Of a stretch of DNA of 64,000 nucleotides, positions 33,514-41,745 are shown piece after piece. The DNA is from Streptomyces sp. QL37. Its GTDB lineage: Bacteria > Actinomycetota > Actinomycetes > Streptomycetales > Streptomycetaceae. The notes under the pieces are model-generated. The model saw nothing but the letters and a program-made list of their open reading frames with translations, searched no databases and was not told the origin of the DNA. Position numbers and translations under genes: made by a program. The stretch is from contig NZ_PTJS01000001.1 in the NCBI RefSeq assembly GCF_002941025.1, positions 930,001 through 994,000 of the forward strand, read 5' to 3'. Each line of letters starts with the position of its first letter. The stretch's first letter is position 1.

Positions 33514-34593
33514 TCACGAGGCCGTGGCCGCATGCTCAGGCATGTGGCCACGGCCTCCCGGGTGCCGGTGGCGCCATACCCAGAAGACCGTGCAGGAGAC
33601 CAGCGACCAGGCCGCCAGCACCAGGAAGGGGAAGGCGTACTGATGGCCCTGGTAATAGACCGCCGTGTGCTGGGCGTTGACCGAGGCGCCCGGCGGCAGC
33701 CAGCGCCCGATCTCTCCGAGCGCCGAGGGCAGCAGCGGCCAGGAGACCGCTCCCCCGGACGACGGGTTGCCCAGCAGCACCATGAGCCCCCAGGTGGGGA
33801 GCATCGCCCAGCGTCCCATGATGGTGTTGAACATGGTGAAGACCATGCCCGACGTGAACATCGTGAACGCCAGGATCAGCCAGGACTCGACGAACGGCAG
33901 GTCCAGCGCGCCGATCAGCCAGTCCACCACCGCGGCGATCGCGAAGCCCCCGAGCAGGGAGTAGGCGATGGTGAAGCCGATCCGCTCCAGGGGATTGAGC
34001 GCTCGGGCGTGCACACTGAGCTGGATGGCTCCGACGAAGCCGATGATGACGGCGGCCAGCGAGATGTAGAAGAGAGCCAGCCCGCGGGGGTCGCCCTCCT
34101 GGAGCGGCTTGACGTCCGTGATCGTGACCGGGACGCCGGTGGCCTTCGCGACCTCCGCCCCGGTCTCGGCGAGCAGTTGGGCGACCGTGGCCCCGGCGGC
34201 TCCGGCGATGTCCATGGCCACCCCGCGCTCGCCCGGCCGCAGGGTCACGAAGACCTTCTGCTCCTCCATGGCCTCCCGGGCCGCGGCCCGGGAGGCGTAC
34301 GGGCGCAGCTGGAGGGAAGCGTCGAGGGCCTTCTCCATCCCGGCGATGAACTTCTTCCCGCCCTTGGCCTGTACGTCGCCGACCACCGCGGAGGGGATAT
34401 GACGCGGCGTCGGGTCGGCCATCGTGTAGGTGTACGAGCCGGCGAAGAGTCCGGCCGCGGCGGCGAGGATGAAGAGCAGCACGAAGGCGGGCACGTACGG
34501 GGACTGTTTGTACGACGCCCACTTCTCGGCCCGGGTCGGAGGTCTGCCGTGGGCGCCGTGCGCCGGGGGCTCGGTCCCGTCGTCGGCGCTCAC
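33514..34593 (-). CDS. Multi-pass membrane protein (DUF3533 / YhgE-Pip / ABC-2 permease-like)
   Basis: A 359-residue membrane protein. One N-terminal helix (VPAFVLLFILAAAAGLFAGS) is followed by an approximately 150-residue extracytoplasmic domain (RHIPSAVVGDV...VPVTITDVKPL) and then about five C-terminal helices, the layout of YhgE/Pip and DUF3533 proteins. Its start GTG 34593 overlaps the stop of the LigD-type polymerase gene by 4 bp. Function is unknown; members have been linked to transport-like or phage-interaction roles. The 3' codons overlap a strong hairpin. Confidence 0.8.
   Translation of the reverse strand: MSADDGTEPPAHGAHGRPPTRAEKWASYKQSPYVPAFVLLFILAAAAGLFAGSYTYTMADPTPRHIPSAVVGDVQAKGGKKFIAGMEKALDASLQLRPYASRAAAREAMEEQKVFVTLRPGERGVAMDIAGAAGATVAQLLAETGAEVAKATGVPVTITDVKPLQEGDPRGLALFYISLAAVIIGFVGAIQLSVHARALNPLERIGFTIAYSLLGGFAIAAVVDWLIGALDLPFVESWLILAFTMFTSGMVFTMFNTIMGRWAMLPTWGLMVLLGNPSSGGAVSWPLLPSALGEIGRWLPPGASVNAQHTAVYYQGHQYAFPFLVLAAWSLVSCTVFWVWRHRHPGGRGHMPEHAATAS
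33518..33557. terminator. Bidirectional hairpin terminator between convergent genes
   Basis: GAGGCCGTGGCC (33518-33529) pairs perfectly with 33546-33557. The stem continues inward over GCATG/CATGT (one G-T pair) to a 6-nt loop. It starts 17 bp after the DUF1080 gene stop and overlaps the last codons of the membrane-protein gene. Confidence 0.8.
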
Positions 34594-35624
34594 GCGGCGC
34601 CCTCGCCGTCGTCCTCGTGCCGGGCGCGGCTGGGCTGCACACGCTTCGGCTCGCCGGGCATCTTCGGGTACTCCGGCGGGTAGGGCAGGTCGCCGAGCTT
34701 GTGCTCGTGCTCGTCCCGCCTCGCCAGTTCCAGCAGCTGGTCGAGACGGAAGGCGTGGTCGTCCATGTCGGCGTGCAGGTCGCCCACCTCGGCGTACCGC
34801 ACGGGCATGGTGCGCAGGTCGAAGTCGCGGGGCTCGGCGTCGTCGATCTCCTCCCAGCGCAGGGGGGCGGAGACCGGGGCGTGCGGGAAGGGGCGTACGG
34901 AGTAGGCGGAGGCGATGGTGCGGTCGCGCGCCGTCTGGTTGTAGTCGACGAAGATCCGCTCGCCCCGCTCCTCCTTCCACCAGGCGGTGGTCACCCGGTC
35001 GGGCATCCTGCGCTCCAGTTCCCGTCCCACTGCGATGGCGGAGCGTCTGACCTGCGTGAACGTCCACTCCGGGACCAGCGGGACGAAGACGTGGATGCCC
35101 CGCCCGCCGGAGGTCTTGGGCCAGCCGCGCAGGCCGTGGTCCTCAAGGACCGAGCGCAGTTCGTGGGCGGCCCTCACCGCGTCGGCGTAGTCGGTGCCGG
35201 GCTGCGGATCGAGGTCGATGCGCAGCTCGTCGGGGTGGTCGGTGTCCGCCCTGCGCACCGGCCAGGGGTGGAAGGTGAGGGTGCCGAGATTGACCGCCCA
35301 GAGGACGGCGCCCAGCTCGGTGGGGCACATCTCGTCGGCGTGCCGGCCGCTGGGGAATTCGATCCGGGCGGTGGGGGTCCAGTCGGGGAGGTTCTTCGGC
35401 GCCCGCTTCTGGTAGAAGAAATCGCCCTCGACCCCGTCGACGAAGCGCTGGAGGGTGGTCGGCCGCTCGCGCAGGGCGCGGAGGATCCCCGGCCCGACGG
35501 CCTGGAAATAGCCGGCCACGTCCTTCTTGGTGTAGCCCTTCTCCGGGAAGTACACCTTGTCCGGATTGGACAGCCGTACGGCCCGTCCGTCCACGTCCAG
35601 CTCCACCGCTGCTCCTGCTCCCAT
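34590..35624 (-). CDS. LigD-type primase/polymerase domain protein (NHEJ)
   Basis: A 344-residue stand-alone archaeo-eukaryotic primase-polymerase domain as in LigD. LSNPDKVYFPEKGYTKKDVA and KRAPKNLPDWTPTARIEF open the fold. The metal-binding pair is in DELRIDLDPQPGTDY (DxD), followed by KTSGGRGIHVFVPL and IFVDYNQTARDRTIASAYSVRP. It fills gaps and adds ribonucleotides at DNA ends in non-homologous end joining. ATG 35624 is the likely start, with GTG 35605 an alternative. It is divergent from the ATP-dependent ligase, but no Ku gene is in the window. Confidence 0.93.
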   Translation of the reverse strand: MGAGAAVELDVDGRAVRLSNPDKVYFPEKGYTKKDVAGYFQAVGPGILRALRERPTTLQRFVDGVEGDFFYQKRAPKNLPDWTPTARIEFPSGRHADEMCPTELGAVLWAVNLGTLTFHPWPVRRADTDHPDELRIDLDPQPGTDYADAVRAAHELRSVLEDHGLRGWPKTSGGRGIHVFVPLVPEWTFTQVRRSAIAVGRELERRMPDRVTTAWWKEERGERIFVDYNQTARDRTIASAYSVRPFPHAPVSAPLRWEEIDDAEPRDFDLRTMPVRYAEVGDLHADMDDHAFRLDQLLELARRDEHEHKLGDLPYPPEYPKMPGEPKRVQPSRARHEDDGEGAA

Positions 35625-35701
35625 GTCGGACACCGTAGGCCGGGCCCACATATGCCGCATATCGGAAGACGTGCTCCGATCGGTGAGTGAGAATCGGGGC
35701 C

Positions 35702-36763
35702 ATGGACCTGCCGGTGATGCCTCCTGTGAAACCGATGCTCGCCAAGTCCGTGTCCGCGATTCCCCCCGGGATGCAGTACGAGGCGAAGTGGGACGGCTTC
35801 CGGGCGATCGTGCACCGGGACGGCGACGAGGTGGTGATCGGGAGCCGGACGGGGAAGCCTCTCACCCGCTACTTCCCCGAGGTGGTCACCGCCGTGCGGG
35901 AGAATCTGCCGCCGCGCTGTGTGATCGACGGCGAGATCGTCCTGCCGTACGAGGGGCGGCTGGACTTCGACCGGCTGAGCGAGCGCATCCATCCGGCGGA
36001 TTCGCGGGTGCGGATGCTGGCCGGACAGATCCCGGCGAGTTTCGTCGCCTTCGACATCCTCGCCCTCGACGACACCTCCTTGCTCACCACCGTCCAGACC
36101 GAACGGCGGACGGTCCTGGAGAGGGCGCTGGCGGACGCTGCGGCCCCCGTCCATCTCGCCCCGTCCACCACGGACCCGGCCCTCGCCCGGGAGTGGTTCC
36201 AGCGGTACGAGGGGGCGGGGCTCGACGGGGTGGTCGCCAAGCCGCTCGATCTGCCGTACCGGCCGGACGCCAGGGTCATGTACAAGATCAAGCACGAGCG
36301 GACCGCCGACTGCGTGGTGGCCGGCTACCGCTTCCACAAGAGCGGCCCGGTGGTGGGCTCCCTGCTGCTCGGTCTGTACGACGCCGGGGGCGCCCTCCAG
36401 CACGTGGGAGTGTGCGCGGCCTTCTCGATGAAGCGGCGTGCGGAACTCCTGGAGGAGCTCGATCCGTTGCGCGTCGACCCCGCGGAGCATCCCTGGGCGG
36501 CCTGGGCCGACGCGGCGGCGCACGAGGGTTCACGGCTGCCGGGCGCTCCGAGCCGCTGGTCCGGCAAGAAGGACCTGTCCTGGGTGGCGCTCGCGCCGGA
36601 GCGGGTCTGCGAGGTGGCGTACGACCACATGGAGGGCGACCGCTTCCGCCACACCACCCAGTTCCGGCGGTGGCGGCCGGACCGCACCCCCTCCGGCTGC
36701 ACCTACGCGCAGCTGGAGGAAGTGGTGCGGTACGACCTTTCCGAGGTGCTCGGCGGCCGCTGA
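35702..36763 (+). CDS. ATP-dependent DNA ligase (LigC / LigD ligase-domain type)
   Basis: A 353-residue ligase. The adenylated lysine is K29 in motif I EAKWDGFRA. Motif III lies in VIDGEIVLP and VAFDILALD, motif IV in LDGVVAKPLD, and motif V in MYKIKHERTADCVVAGYR. The C-terminal OB fold ends with TQFRRWRPDRTP. It seals nicks or joins ends using ATP and presumably works with the divergently encoded polymerase (77 bp between starts). ATG 35702 follows GGGG. Confidence 0.94.
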   Translation: MDLPVMPPVKPMLAKSVSAIPPGMQYEAKWDGFRAIVHRDGDEVVIGSRTGKPLTRYFPEVVTAVRENLPPRCVIDGEIVLPYEGRLDFDRLSERIHPADSRVRMLAGQIPASFVAFDILALDDTSLLTTVQTERRTVLERALADAAAPVHLAPSTTDPALAREWFQRYEGAGLDGVVAKPLDLPYRPDARVMYKIKHERTADCVVAGYRFHKSGPVVGSLLLGLYDAGGALQHVGVCAAFSMKRRAELLEELDPLRVDPAEHPWAAWADAAAHEGSRLPGAPSRWSGKKDLSWVALAPERVCEVAYDHMEGDRFRHTTQFRRWRPDRTPSGCTYAQLEEVVRYDLSEVLGGR

Positions 36764-36767
36764 CCCG

Positions 36768-38036
36768 TCAGGCGGTCGGCGTGGAGCAGGGATCGTCCGT
36801 GGGAGCCGCCGGGTCGGCCGTCCCCGCGGGCGCCGTGGGGCAGCCGGGGTCGCTGGTGCCGGGGTCCGGGTCGGGTGTCGTGGTGGGGTCGGGTGTCGTG
36901 CTGGGGTCCGGGGTCGTGGTCGGGTCGGGCGTCGTGGTCGGGTCCGGTGTCGCGGTCGGGTCCGGTGTCGTGGTCGGATCGGTGGGGCCGCTGTCGGTGG
37001 GGTCGGGGCCGGGCCCCGGGTCCGTGGGGCTCGGTGATCCGCCCGGGTCGGGGCTGCCGGAGTCCGTCGGTGTGGGGGTGGGTGAGGTGGACGGCCCGGG
37101 CGTGCCGCCGGGCTGCGGGCCGACGATGATGCCGCCACCGCCGTGTCCGGGAGCACTCGGGCTGCCGGGGCCGCCGACCGGGGCCTTCGGCGCGTGGGGG
37201 CCGCCCGCGCCGGGGCTCTTCGGAATCACGCCCTTGCCGTCGGCGACCGGGTGGATGCCCTTGCGGTAGAACTCCAGCCAGGACCGGACCGTACGCAGAT
37301 AGGTGTCCGAGCGGTTGTAGCTGAGGATCGCGCGGTCGAGGTCGGCGCTCACCGAGAGGTCTCGTGTTCCGGCGCAGAGGTAGTGGCCGGCGGCGAGAGC
37401 CGCGTCGTGGATGTTGCCGGGGTCCTTGCGCCCGTCACCGTTTCCGTCCTGCCCCCAGTGCGCCCAGGTGGACGGGATGAACTGCATGGGGCCGACCGCC
37501 CGGTCGTAGCGGGTGTCGCCGTCGTACGCGCCGCCGTCCGTGTCCGGGATGTTCGCGAAGCCCGCGCCGTTGAGGACGGGACCGAGGATGGGTGTGAGCG
37601 TGGTGCCGGAGGCGTCGACCCGCCCGCCGCTCGCGTGCCCGGACTCCACCTTGCCGATGGCCGCGAGTAACTGCCAGGGCAGGCGGCAGCCGGGGTCGCT
37701 GCGGCCGAGGGACGCCTGGGCCGTTCGGTAGGCGGCCAGGACCGTGGCGGGAATGCCGGCCTCGGCCCAGGACCGGGTGACGGCGGGGCCGGTCCTCTTC
37801 CCCGGCTTCACGCTCCTGGGCGGTTCCGGTGACTCCAGTGGCGGCAACTCGGTGTGGTAGCTGTCGTCGTTCGGCACCTCGGTCCAGACCACGTCGTCCG
37901 ACGACACGTTCTTCATGTCGTCGGCTCCGACGCCGCCCGTGAGCCCGGGGGCCTGGGACGCGGTGAGGGCCGCCATCGCCGCGACTGCGGTGGCCGTGCC
38001 GGTGAGCCCGCGGCGCATGGTTCCGTTGAGCCTCAT
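36768..38036 (-). CDS. Secreted lytic transglycosylase with Pro/Thr/Asp-rich tail (last gene of mce operon)
   Basis: A 422-residue exported protein. After the signal (ending near residue 27) and a linker comes a lytic-murein-transglycosylase domain (about residues 85-260): LPWQLLAAIGKVESGHASGG carries the catalytic Glu, with GPMQFIPSTWAHWGQDGNGD and AALAAGHYLCAGTRDL downstream. The C-terminal 140 residues are low-complexity, with repeated TTTPDP/TPDP units (36850-36990), likely a wall-spanning or unfolded tail. The ATG follows GGGAGGGAGGA. It closes the mce operon and could open the peptidoglycan for the transporter. Confidence 0.9.
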   Translation of the reverse strand: MRLNGTMRRGLTGTATAVAAMAALTASQAPGLTGGVGADDMKNVSSDDVVWTEVPNDDSYHTELPPLESPEPPRSVKPGKRTGPAVTRSWAEAGIPATVLAAYRTAQASLGRSDPGCRLPWQLLAAIGKVESGHASGGRVDASGTTLTPILGPVLNGAGFANIPDTDGGAYDGDTRYDRAVGPMQFIPSTWAHWGQDGNGDGRKDPGNIHDAALAAGHYLCAGTRDLSVSADLDRAILSYNRSDTYLRTVRSWLEFYRKGIHPVADGKGVIPKSPGAGGPHAPKAPVGGPGSPSAPGHGGGGIIVGPQPGGTPGPSTSPTPTPTDSGSPDPGGSPSPTDPGPGPDPTDSGPTDPTTTPDPTATPDPTTTPDPTTTPDPSTTPDPTTTPDPDPGTSDPGCPTAPAGTADPAAPTDDPCSTPTA

Positions 38037-38055
38037 GTGTCCTCCCTCTCCTGGG

Positions 38056-38787
38056 TCATCGCGTGAACGTGTCGATGGCCGCGATCCGCCAGGTGTCCCC
38101 GCGGCGCACGGCGTCCACCGCGAACATGGCGGCCGCGTAGGTCGTCTCCTCCTCCTTGCCGGTACGGGTGTTGCGCTGGTCGGCGAAGACGAGCAGCCGG
38201 GCCCGGTCGCCGTCCAGCAGTTCGACGCCGCTCTCGGTGACGGTCGTGGTGAGCACCAGCTTCTGCTTCGGCGCCTGGGCCCGTACCTCGGCGAGCATGT
38301 CCTTGTGCTGCTGGACAGCCTTGCCCGTCAGGTGCTTCTGCGCTGCCAGGTCGGATTTCGCGGGCGCGGCGTAGTTGTAGGAGAAGACCGCGCCGACGGC
38401 TTCGGCGATCTGCCCCTTGACCTCGCTGGTCCGGCTGATGTCGGTGAGGGCGGTGTTCTGCCGGGTGGGGTCGTCTCGGAGCGTCGCGGCGGAGGTGAAC
38501 GCCCAGGCGGCGAAGGCACCGAGGACGACGGTGGCCGCGCAGAGCACGGCGGGGAGCCTGATACGGAGGCGCGGCAGCCTGGTTCGGCGCGGCGCGTCCC
38601 CGGCCGGCTCCTCCACCGCGGCGGCTTCGCCGGTCGTTTCCTCAGCGGGTCCGGCGGTGTGGTCCTGTTCCGGCCCGGTGGTGTCCGCGGGCTGCGGATC
38701 CTTCGACGGGGCCGTGGCGGTACGCGGCGGCGCGGCGACGGTGGCGAGCCGGCGGCGGCGGTTCACGAGGTGGCGGGTCGTCGACAT
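38056..38787 (-). CDS. Mce-associated membrane protein 1
   Basis: A 243-residue protein with a charged, disordered N-terminal cytoplasmic region (about 75 residues), one transmembrane helix (VLCAATVVLGAFAAWAFTSA) and a 150-residue extracytoplasmic NTF2-like domain. The pattern TRQNTALTDISRTSEVKGQIAEAVGAVFSYNY is shared with the paralog at 39369-39974. Mam proteins stabilise Mce complexes in mycobacteria. The ATG follows GAGAGGA. Confidence 0.85.
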   Translation of the reverse strand: MSTTRHLVNRRRRLATVAAPPRTATAPSKDPQPADTTGPEQDHTAGPAEETTGEAAAVEEPAGDAPRRTRLPRLRIRLPAVLCAATVVLGAFAAWAFTSAATLRDDPTRQNTALTDISRTSEVKGQIAEAVGAVFSYNYAAPAKSDLAAQKHLTGKAVQQHKDMLAEVRAQAPKQKLVLTTTVTESGVELLDGDRARLLVFADQRNTRTGKEEETTYAAAMFAVDAVRRGDTWRIAAIDTFTR

Positions 38788-38824
38788 GTCGGAGTTCCTC
38801 TCGAAGCGGGGCGGTCGGACGGGG

Positions 38825-39355
38825 TCAGCCGGCGGTGTTCCCGACGGGCGCCTGTCCGAGGGCGCTGAGCTTCCACCCCTCGGAGGTGCGGGTCAGCTGC
38901 CCCAGCATCCGGCTCTCCTTCACCGCGGGCTTCCCCTCAGGAGCGGTCACCGTGACCCGGAGTGCCACCATCACCCCCGCCTTGCCGGCCCTGTCGTCGA
39001 GCTCGGTCACCGCGCCCGACAGGATCTTGGCTGTGCTGACGGTTTTGGCCGACTCGATCTGCTTGACGAACGCGTCCCGTCCGTCGACCAGCTGCTTGCG
39101 CAGATCGCCGGTGGCCGACTCCTCCCAGCTGTCGAGCCCCTTCTCCACCTGTGCGTGGTCGAGCGTGTTCATGTTCTGCACGGCCTGCTCCCCCGCGGCC
39201 AGCGCGTCGTCGCGGGCCTCGGCGTAGGCCGCCGAGTCGTCGTGCGCCGCGTCGTAGCGCGACCAGCCGCCCCAGCCCGCCGCGCCGGCCGCCGCGACCG
39301 TCAGCACGATCGCCGCCACCACCAGCGGATTCCTCGTCGTCCGTACCCGTGCCAT
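38825..39355 (-). CDS. Mce-associated membrane protein 2
   Basis: A 176-residue protein: a short basic N-terminus, a transmembrane helix (LVVAAIVLTVAAAGAAGWGG) and an outer domain (AYAEARDDALAAGEQAVQNM...). The layout and the motif for a run of Ala-rich helices match the paralog at 39971-40492. Its gene sits 13 bp after the next upstream Mam gene and is preceded by GGGGAGAGG. Confidence 0.83.
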   Translation of the reverse strand: MARVRTTRNPLVVAAIVLTVAAAGAAGWGGWSRYDAAHDDSAAYAEARDDALAAGEQAVQNMNTLDHAQVEKGLDSWEESATGDLRKQLVDGRDAFVKQIESAKTVSTAKILSGAVTELDDRAGKAGVMVALRVTVTAPEGKPAVKESRMLGQLTRTSEGWKLSALGQAPVGNTAG

Positions 39356-39368
39356 TGGTGCCTCTCCC

Positions 39369-39974
39369 CTACCTGGAGGTGATGTCGACGATGATCCAGC
39401 GGCCGCCGCGCAGTTCCGCCGTCACCGAGAGCTGGGCCGCCGCCGTGGTGGCGGCCTTCCCCTTGCGCTCGTACACCTGATCGAGGAAGACGAGGAGGTG
39501 GGCGCTGCCGGTACCGAGCCGGGTGACCCCGGCGCGTACGGCCTGCGAGGTGAGCGTGAGCTTCTGGTCGGCCGCCTGCTTCTCGACCTGGCCGAACAGC
39601 GCGGCGTACTGCTGCAGCGCCTTGCCCGCCAGCAGTCGCTTCGCCGCTTCCTTGGTGGTGGCGGTGGACTGCGGGCTGTACGAGAAGACCTTGCCCAGGG
39701 CGCTGCTGACGTCGCCCACGACCCGGGTGGTCTCGGCGGTGTCGGTCAACGCGCGGTTCGAGGTGGCGGGTGTGTCGCGCAGTTGCTGGGCCTTGACGAA
39801 CAGACCGCCCCCGGCAGCGAGCAGGGCGACGGCCAGCGCCGCCGCGAAGATCCGGCGCCGGGCTGTGCGGCGGGGCGCGCCCGGCTCCCGGTGTGCTTCG
39901 CCGCCCCGTGCGTCCTGATCCGGGGACGGGTTGGAGGAGGCGTCCTCGATCGTGGTCCCTCCGGCCTGTTTCAT
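39369..39974 (-). CDS. Mce-associated membrane protein 3
   Basis: A 201-residue protein with a charged N-terminus, a transmembrane helix (FAAALAVALLAAGGGLFV) and the same outer-domain pattern as Mam 1: TSNRALTDTAETTRVVGDVS then ALGKVFSYSPQ. Its start codon overlaps the stop of Mam 4 by 4 bp (ATGA). Confidence 0.85.
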   Translation of the reverse strand: MKQAGGTTIEDASSNPSPDQDARGGEAHREPGAPRRTARRRIFAAALAVALLAAGGGLFVKAQQLRDTPATSNRALTDTAETTRVVGDVSSALGKVFSYSPQSTATTKEAAKRLLAGKALQQYAALFGQVEKQAADQKLTLTSQAVRAGVTRLGTGSAHLLVFLDQVYERKGKAATTAAAQLSVTAELRGGRWIIVDITSR

Positions 39975-40492
39975 CCGCCGCTCCCGACCGGTATCGCGTC
40001 CAGTGCCTTGACCTTCCAGCCGTCCCCGGTGCGGGCCAGGGTGGCCTCGAAGCGTTTGCGCTCCGTACCGCCCTTGCCGGTGCGCGGGGTGATCGCCACG
40101 TCCACGGTGGCGATCAGCGCCGCCGTGCCGGCCCGTTCGTCGAGTGCGGTGAGCGCCGCGTCGGTGACCTTGCCGCGTGCGGTGGCCCCGGACTCGGTGA
40201 GTTCGGCGGTGTCCTTCTTCCGGCTGCTCTCCAGCCGGTCGTGCAGCGGCCCCGTGGAGGCCGCCAGCCAGGCCGTGAGCCCGGACCTCACGCTCGCGGC
40301 GCTCTTGCCGTCCATGCTGTTCAGCCGCGCGAGGTGGCTCCTGCCGTCGGCGAGCGCGGCATCACGTGCCTTGGCGTATGCCAGATCGCCGTCGCCCCGC
40401 GCCTGCGCGTAGGACCAGCCGCCGAGCGCGCAGACCAGCAGGGCCGCGAGCATGACGGCCCATCCGCCGATGGCCTCGGTACGGGCGTTCAC
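39971..40492 (-). CDS. Mce-associated membrane protein 4
   Basis: A 173-residue protein. The N-terminal transmembrane helix WAVMLAALLVCALGGWSYA is followed by an outer domain (DLAYAKARDAALADGRSHLA...) similar to Mam 2. Its ATG overlaps the stop of the preceding Mce gene (MceF-like) by 4 bp, which ties the Mam genes into the mce operon. Confidence 0.85.
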   Translation of the reverse strand: MNARTEAIGGWAVMLAALLVCALGGWSYAQARGDGDLAYAKARDAALADGRSHLARLNSMDGKSAASVRSGLTAWLAASTGPLHDRLESSRKKDTAELTESGATARGKVTDAALTALDERAGTAALIATVDVAITPRTGKGGTERKRFEATLARTGDGWKVKALDAIPVGSGG

Positions 40493-41745
40493 GCGCCACC
40501 TCCCAGGCCCAGCAGGCCGGCCATGCCGTCGGCCGTGCGCCCGGTGCCGCCGGTCGTGCCGAGGGCTCCGGGAAGCCCGGTCCCGTCGGTGCCGGAGAGC
40601 AGCGAGCCGGGCTCGGCCGGCTTCGGCACGCCGCCGCCCCCGGGGGCGTTGCCGCTGCCGCGGACGTTGATGCCGCTGCCCGGCGGCGAGGCGCAGCGCG
40701 CCTTGGTGTTGACCGCGGGGGCGGCCGAGAGGTCCTTGCCGGGGCGGTAGGTGGTGGAGCCGTATCCGGCGGTGCAGGGCAGCGGCTCGAAGAAGGTGAC
40801 GGACATTCCGAACCGGGCGTCCCCGTCCTCGTCGATGATGCTCGCTCCGGCCGCAGCGACCGCGGGCACCTTCACCAGCAGCTCCTCCAGGCCCCGTTGC
40901 CGGGTGACGGCGACCTCGGAGGTGGTGAGGAGGTTGGCGACGACGACTCCGAAGCCGGGTTCGAGGTCACGCAGGAGCCCGCTGATCTGGGCGGTGGCAC
41001 CGGGCGCGGTGGCGATCAGCTTGCGCAGATCGGTGTCGGATCCCTTCAGTTCGGCGGCGAGTTCCTCGGCGCCGGACGCGAACCCCTTGAGCGCCTCGCC
41101 CTGTTCGGCCTGCGTGCGCAGGACCGTCTCGCCGTCCGCCATCAGCTTGGTGGTGGTCGGCAGGGCCTGGTCGGCGGCGTCGACGAACTCGCTGCCGGTG
41201 TCGAGCAGGACCTGGAGATCGTCGCCGCGCCCCTCGAACGCCGTGCCGAACTCCTCGACGACGGTACGCAGGGCCTCGGTGTCGACGGAAGCCGTGAGGT
41301 CGTTGACACTGACGAGGACGTCGGTGACGGGTGCGGGGACGGTGGTGTCGGCCTGGTCGATGACCGAGCCGTTCTCCAGGAACGGGCCGTCCTTGCGGGT
41401 GGGGCGCAGGTCGACGTACTGCTCGCCGACCGCGGAGAGGCTGGCGACGACGGCTTGCAGGCTGTCGGGGATGCGCGGCGCGTCGTTCTCTATGCGCAGC
41501 TCGGCCTGGACGCCGTCGTCGGTCAGCTCGATCGGGCCGACCCGGCCGACGGAGACGCCCCGGTAGGTGACGTTTGAGTGGGTGAACAGCCCTCCGGTCC
41601 GGGGCAGTTGCACCGTGACGGTGTAGTAGCCGCGCAGGCCCACGTAATGGCCGAGGTCGGCGTACCGGACGCCCAGATAGCCGAGGACGAGCACCGCGAT
41701 GACCAGGAAGGCGATGTTCTTGAGCCGGGTGGCGAGGGTGATCAT
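40489..41745 (-). CDS. mceF: MceF-like MCE family protein
   Basis: A 418-residue protein. One N-terminal transmembrane helix (IAFLVIAVLVLGYLGVRYA) is followed by the MCE beta-barrel domain (about 40-120: YYTVTVQLPRTGGLFTHSNV...VSVGRVGPIELTDDGVQAEL) and a long helical, coiled-coil region (about 130-290) that forms the hydrophobic lipid conduit. The tail is Gly/Pro-rich. It is the sixth and last Mce subunit in the operon order, hence MceF by position. Confidence 0.9.
   Translation of the reverse strand: MITLATRLKNIAFLVIAVLVLGYLGVRYADLGHYVGLRGYYTVTVQLPRTGGLFTHSNVTYRGVSVGRVGPIELTDDGVQAELRIENDAPRIPDSLQAVVASLSAVGEQYVDLRPTRKDGPFLENGSVIDQADTTVPAPVTDVLVSVNDLTASVDTEALRTVVEEFGTAFEGRGDDLQVLLDTGSEFVDAADQALPTTTKLMADGETVLRTQAEQGEALKGFASGAEELAAELKGSDTDLRKLIATAPGATAQISGLLRDLEPGFGVVVANLLTTSEVAVTRQRGLEELLVKVPAVAAAGASIIDEDGDARFGMSVTFFEPLPCTAGYGSTTYRPGKDLSAAPAVNTKARCASPPGSGINVRGSGNAPGGGGVPKPAEPGSLLSGTDGTGLPGALGTTGGTGRTADGMAGLLGLGGGA

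Noticed and set aside
36850..36990. Tandem short repeats considered as a CRISPR or regulatory array
   Set aside because: They are in-frame TPDP/TTTPDP codon repeats of the lytic transglycosylase tail, with no unique spacers.
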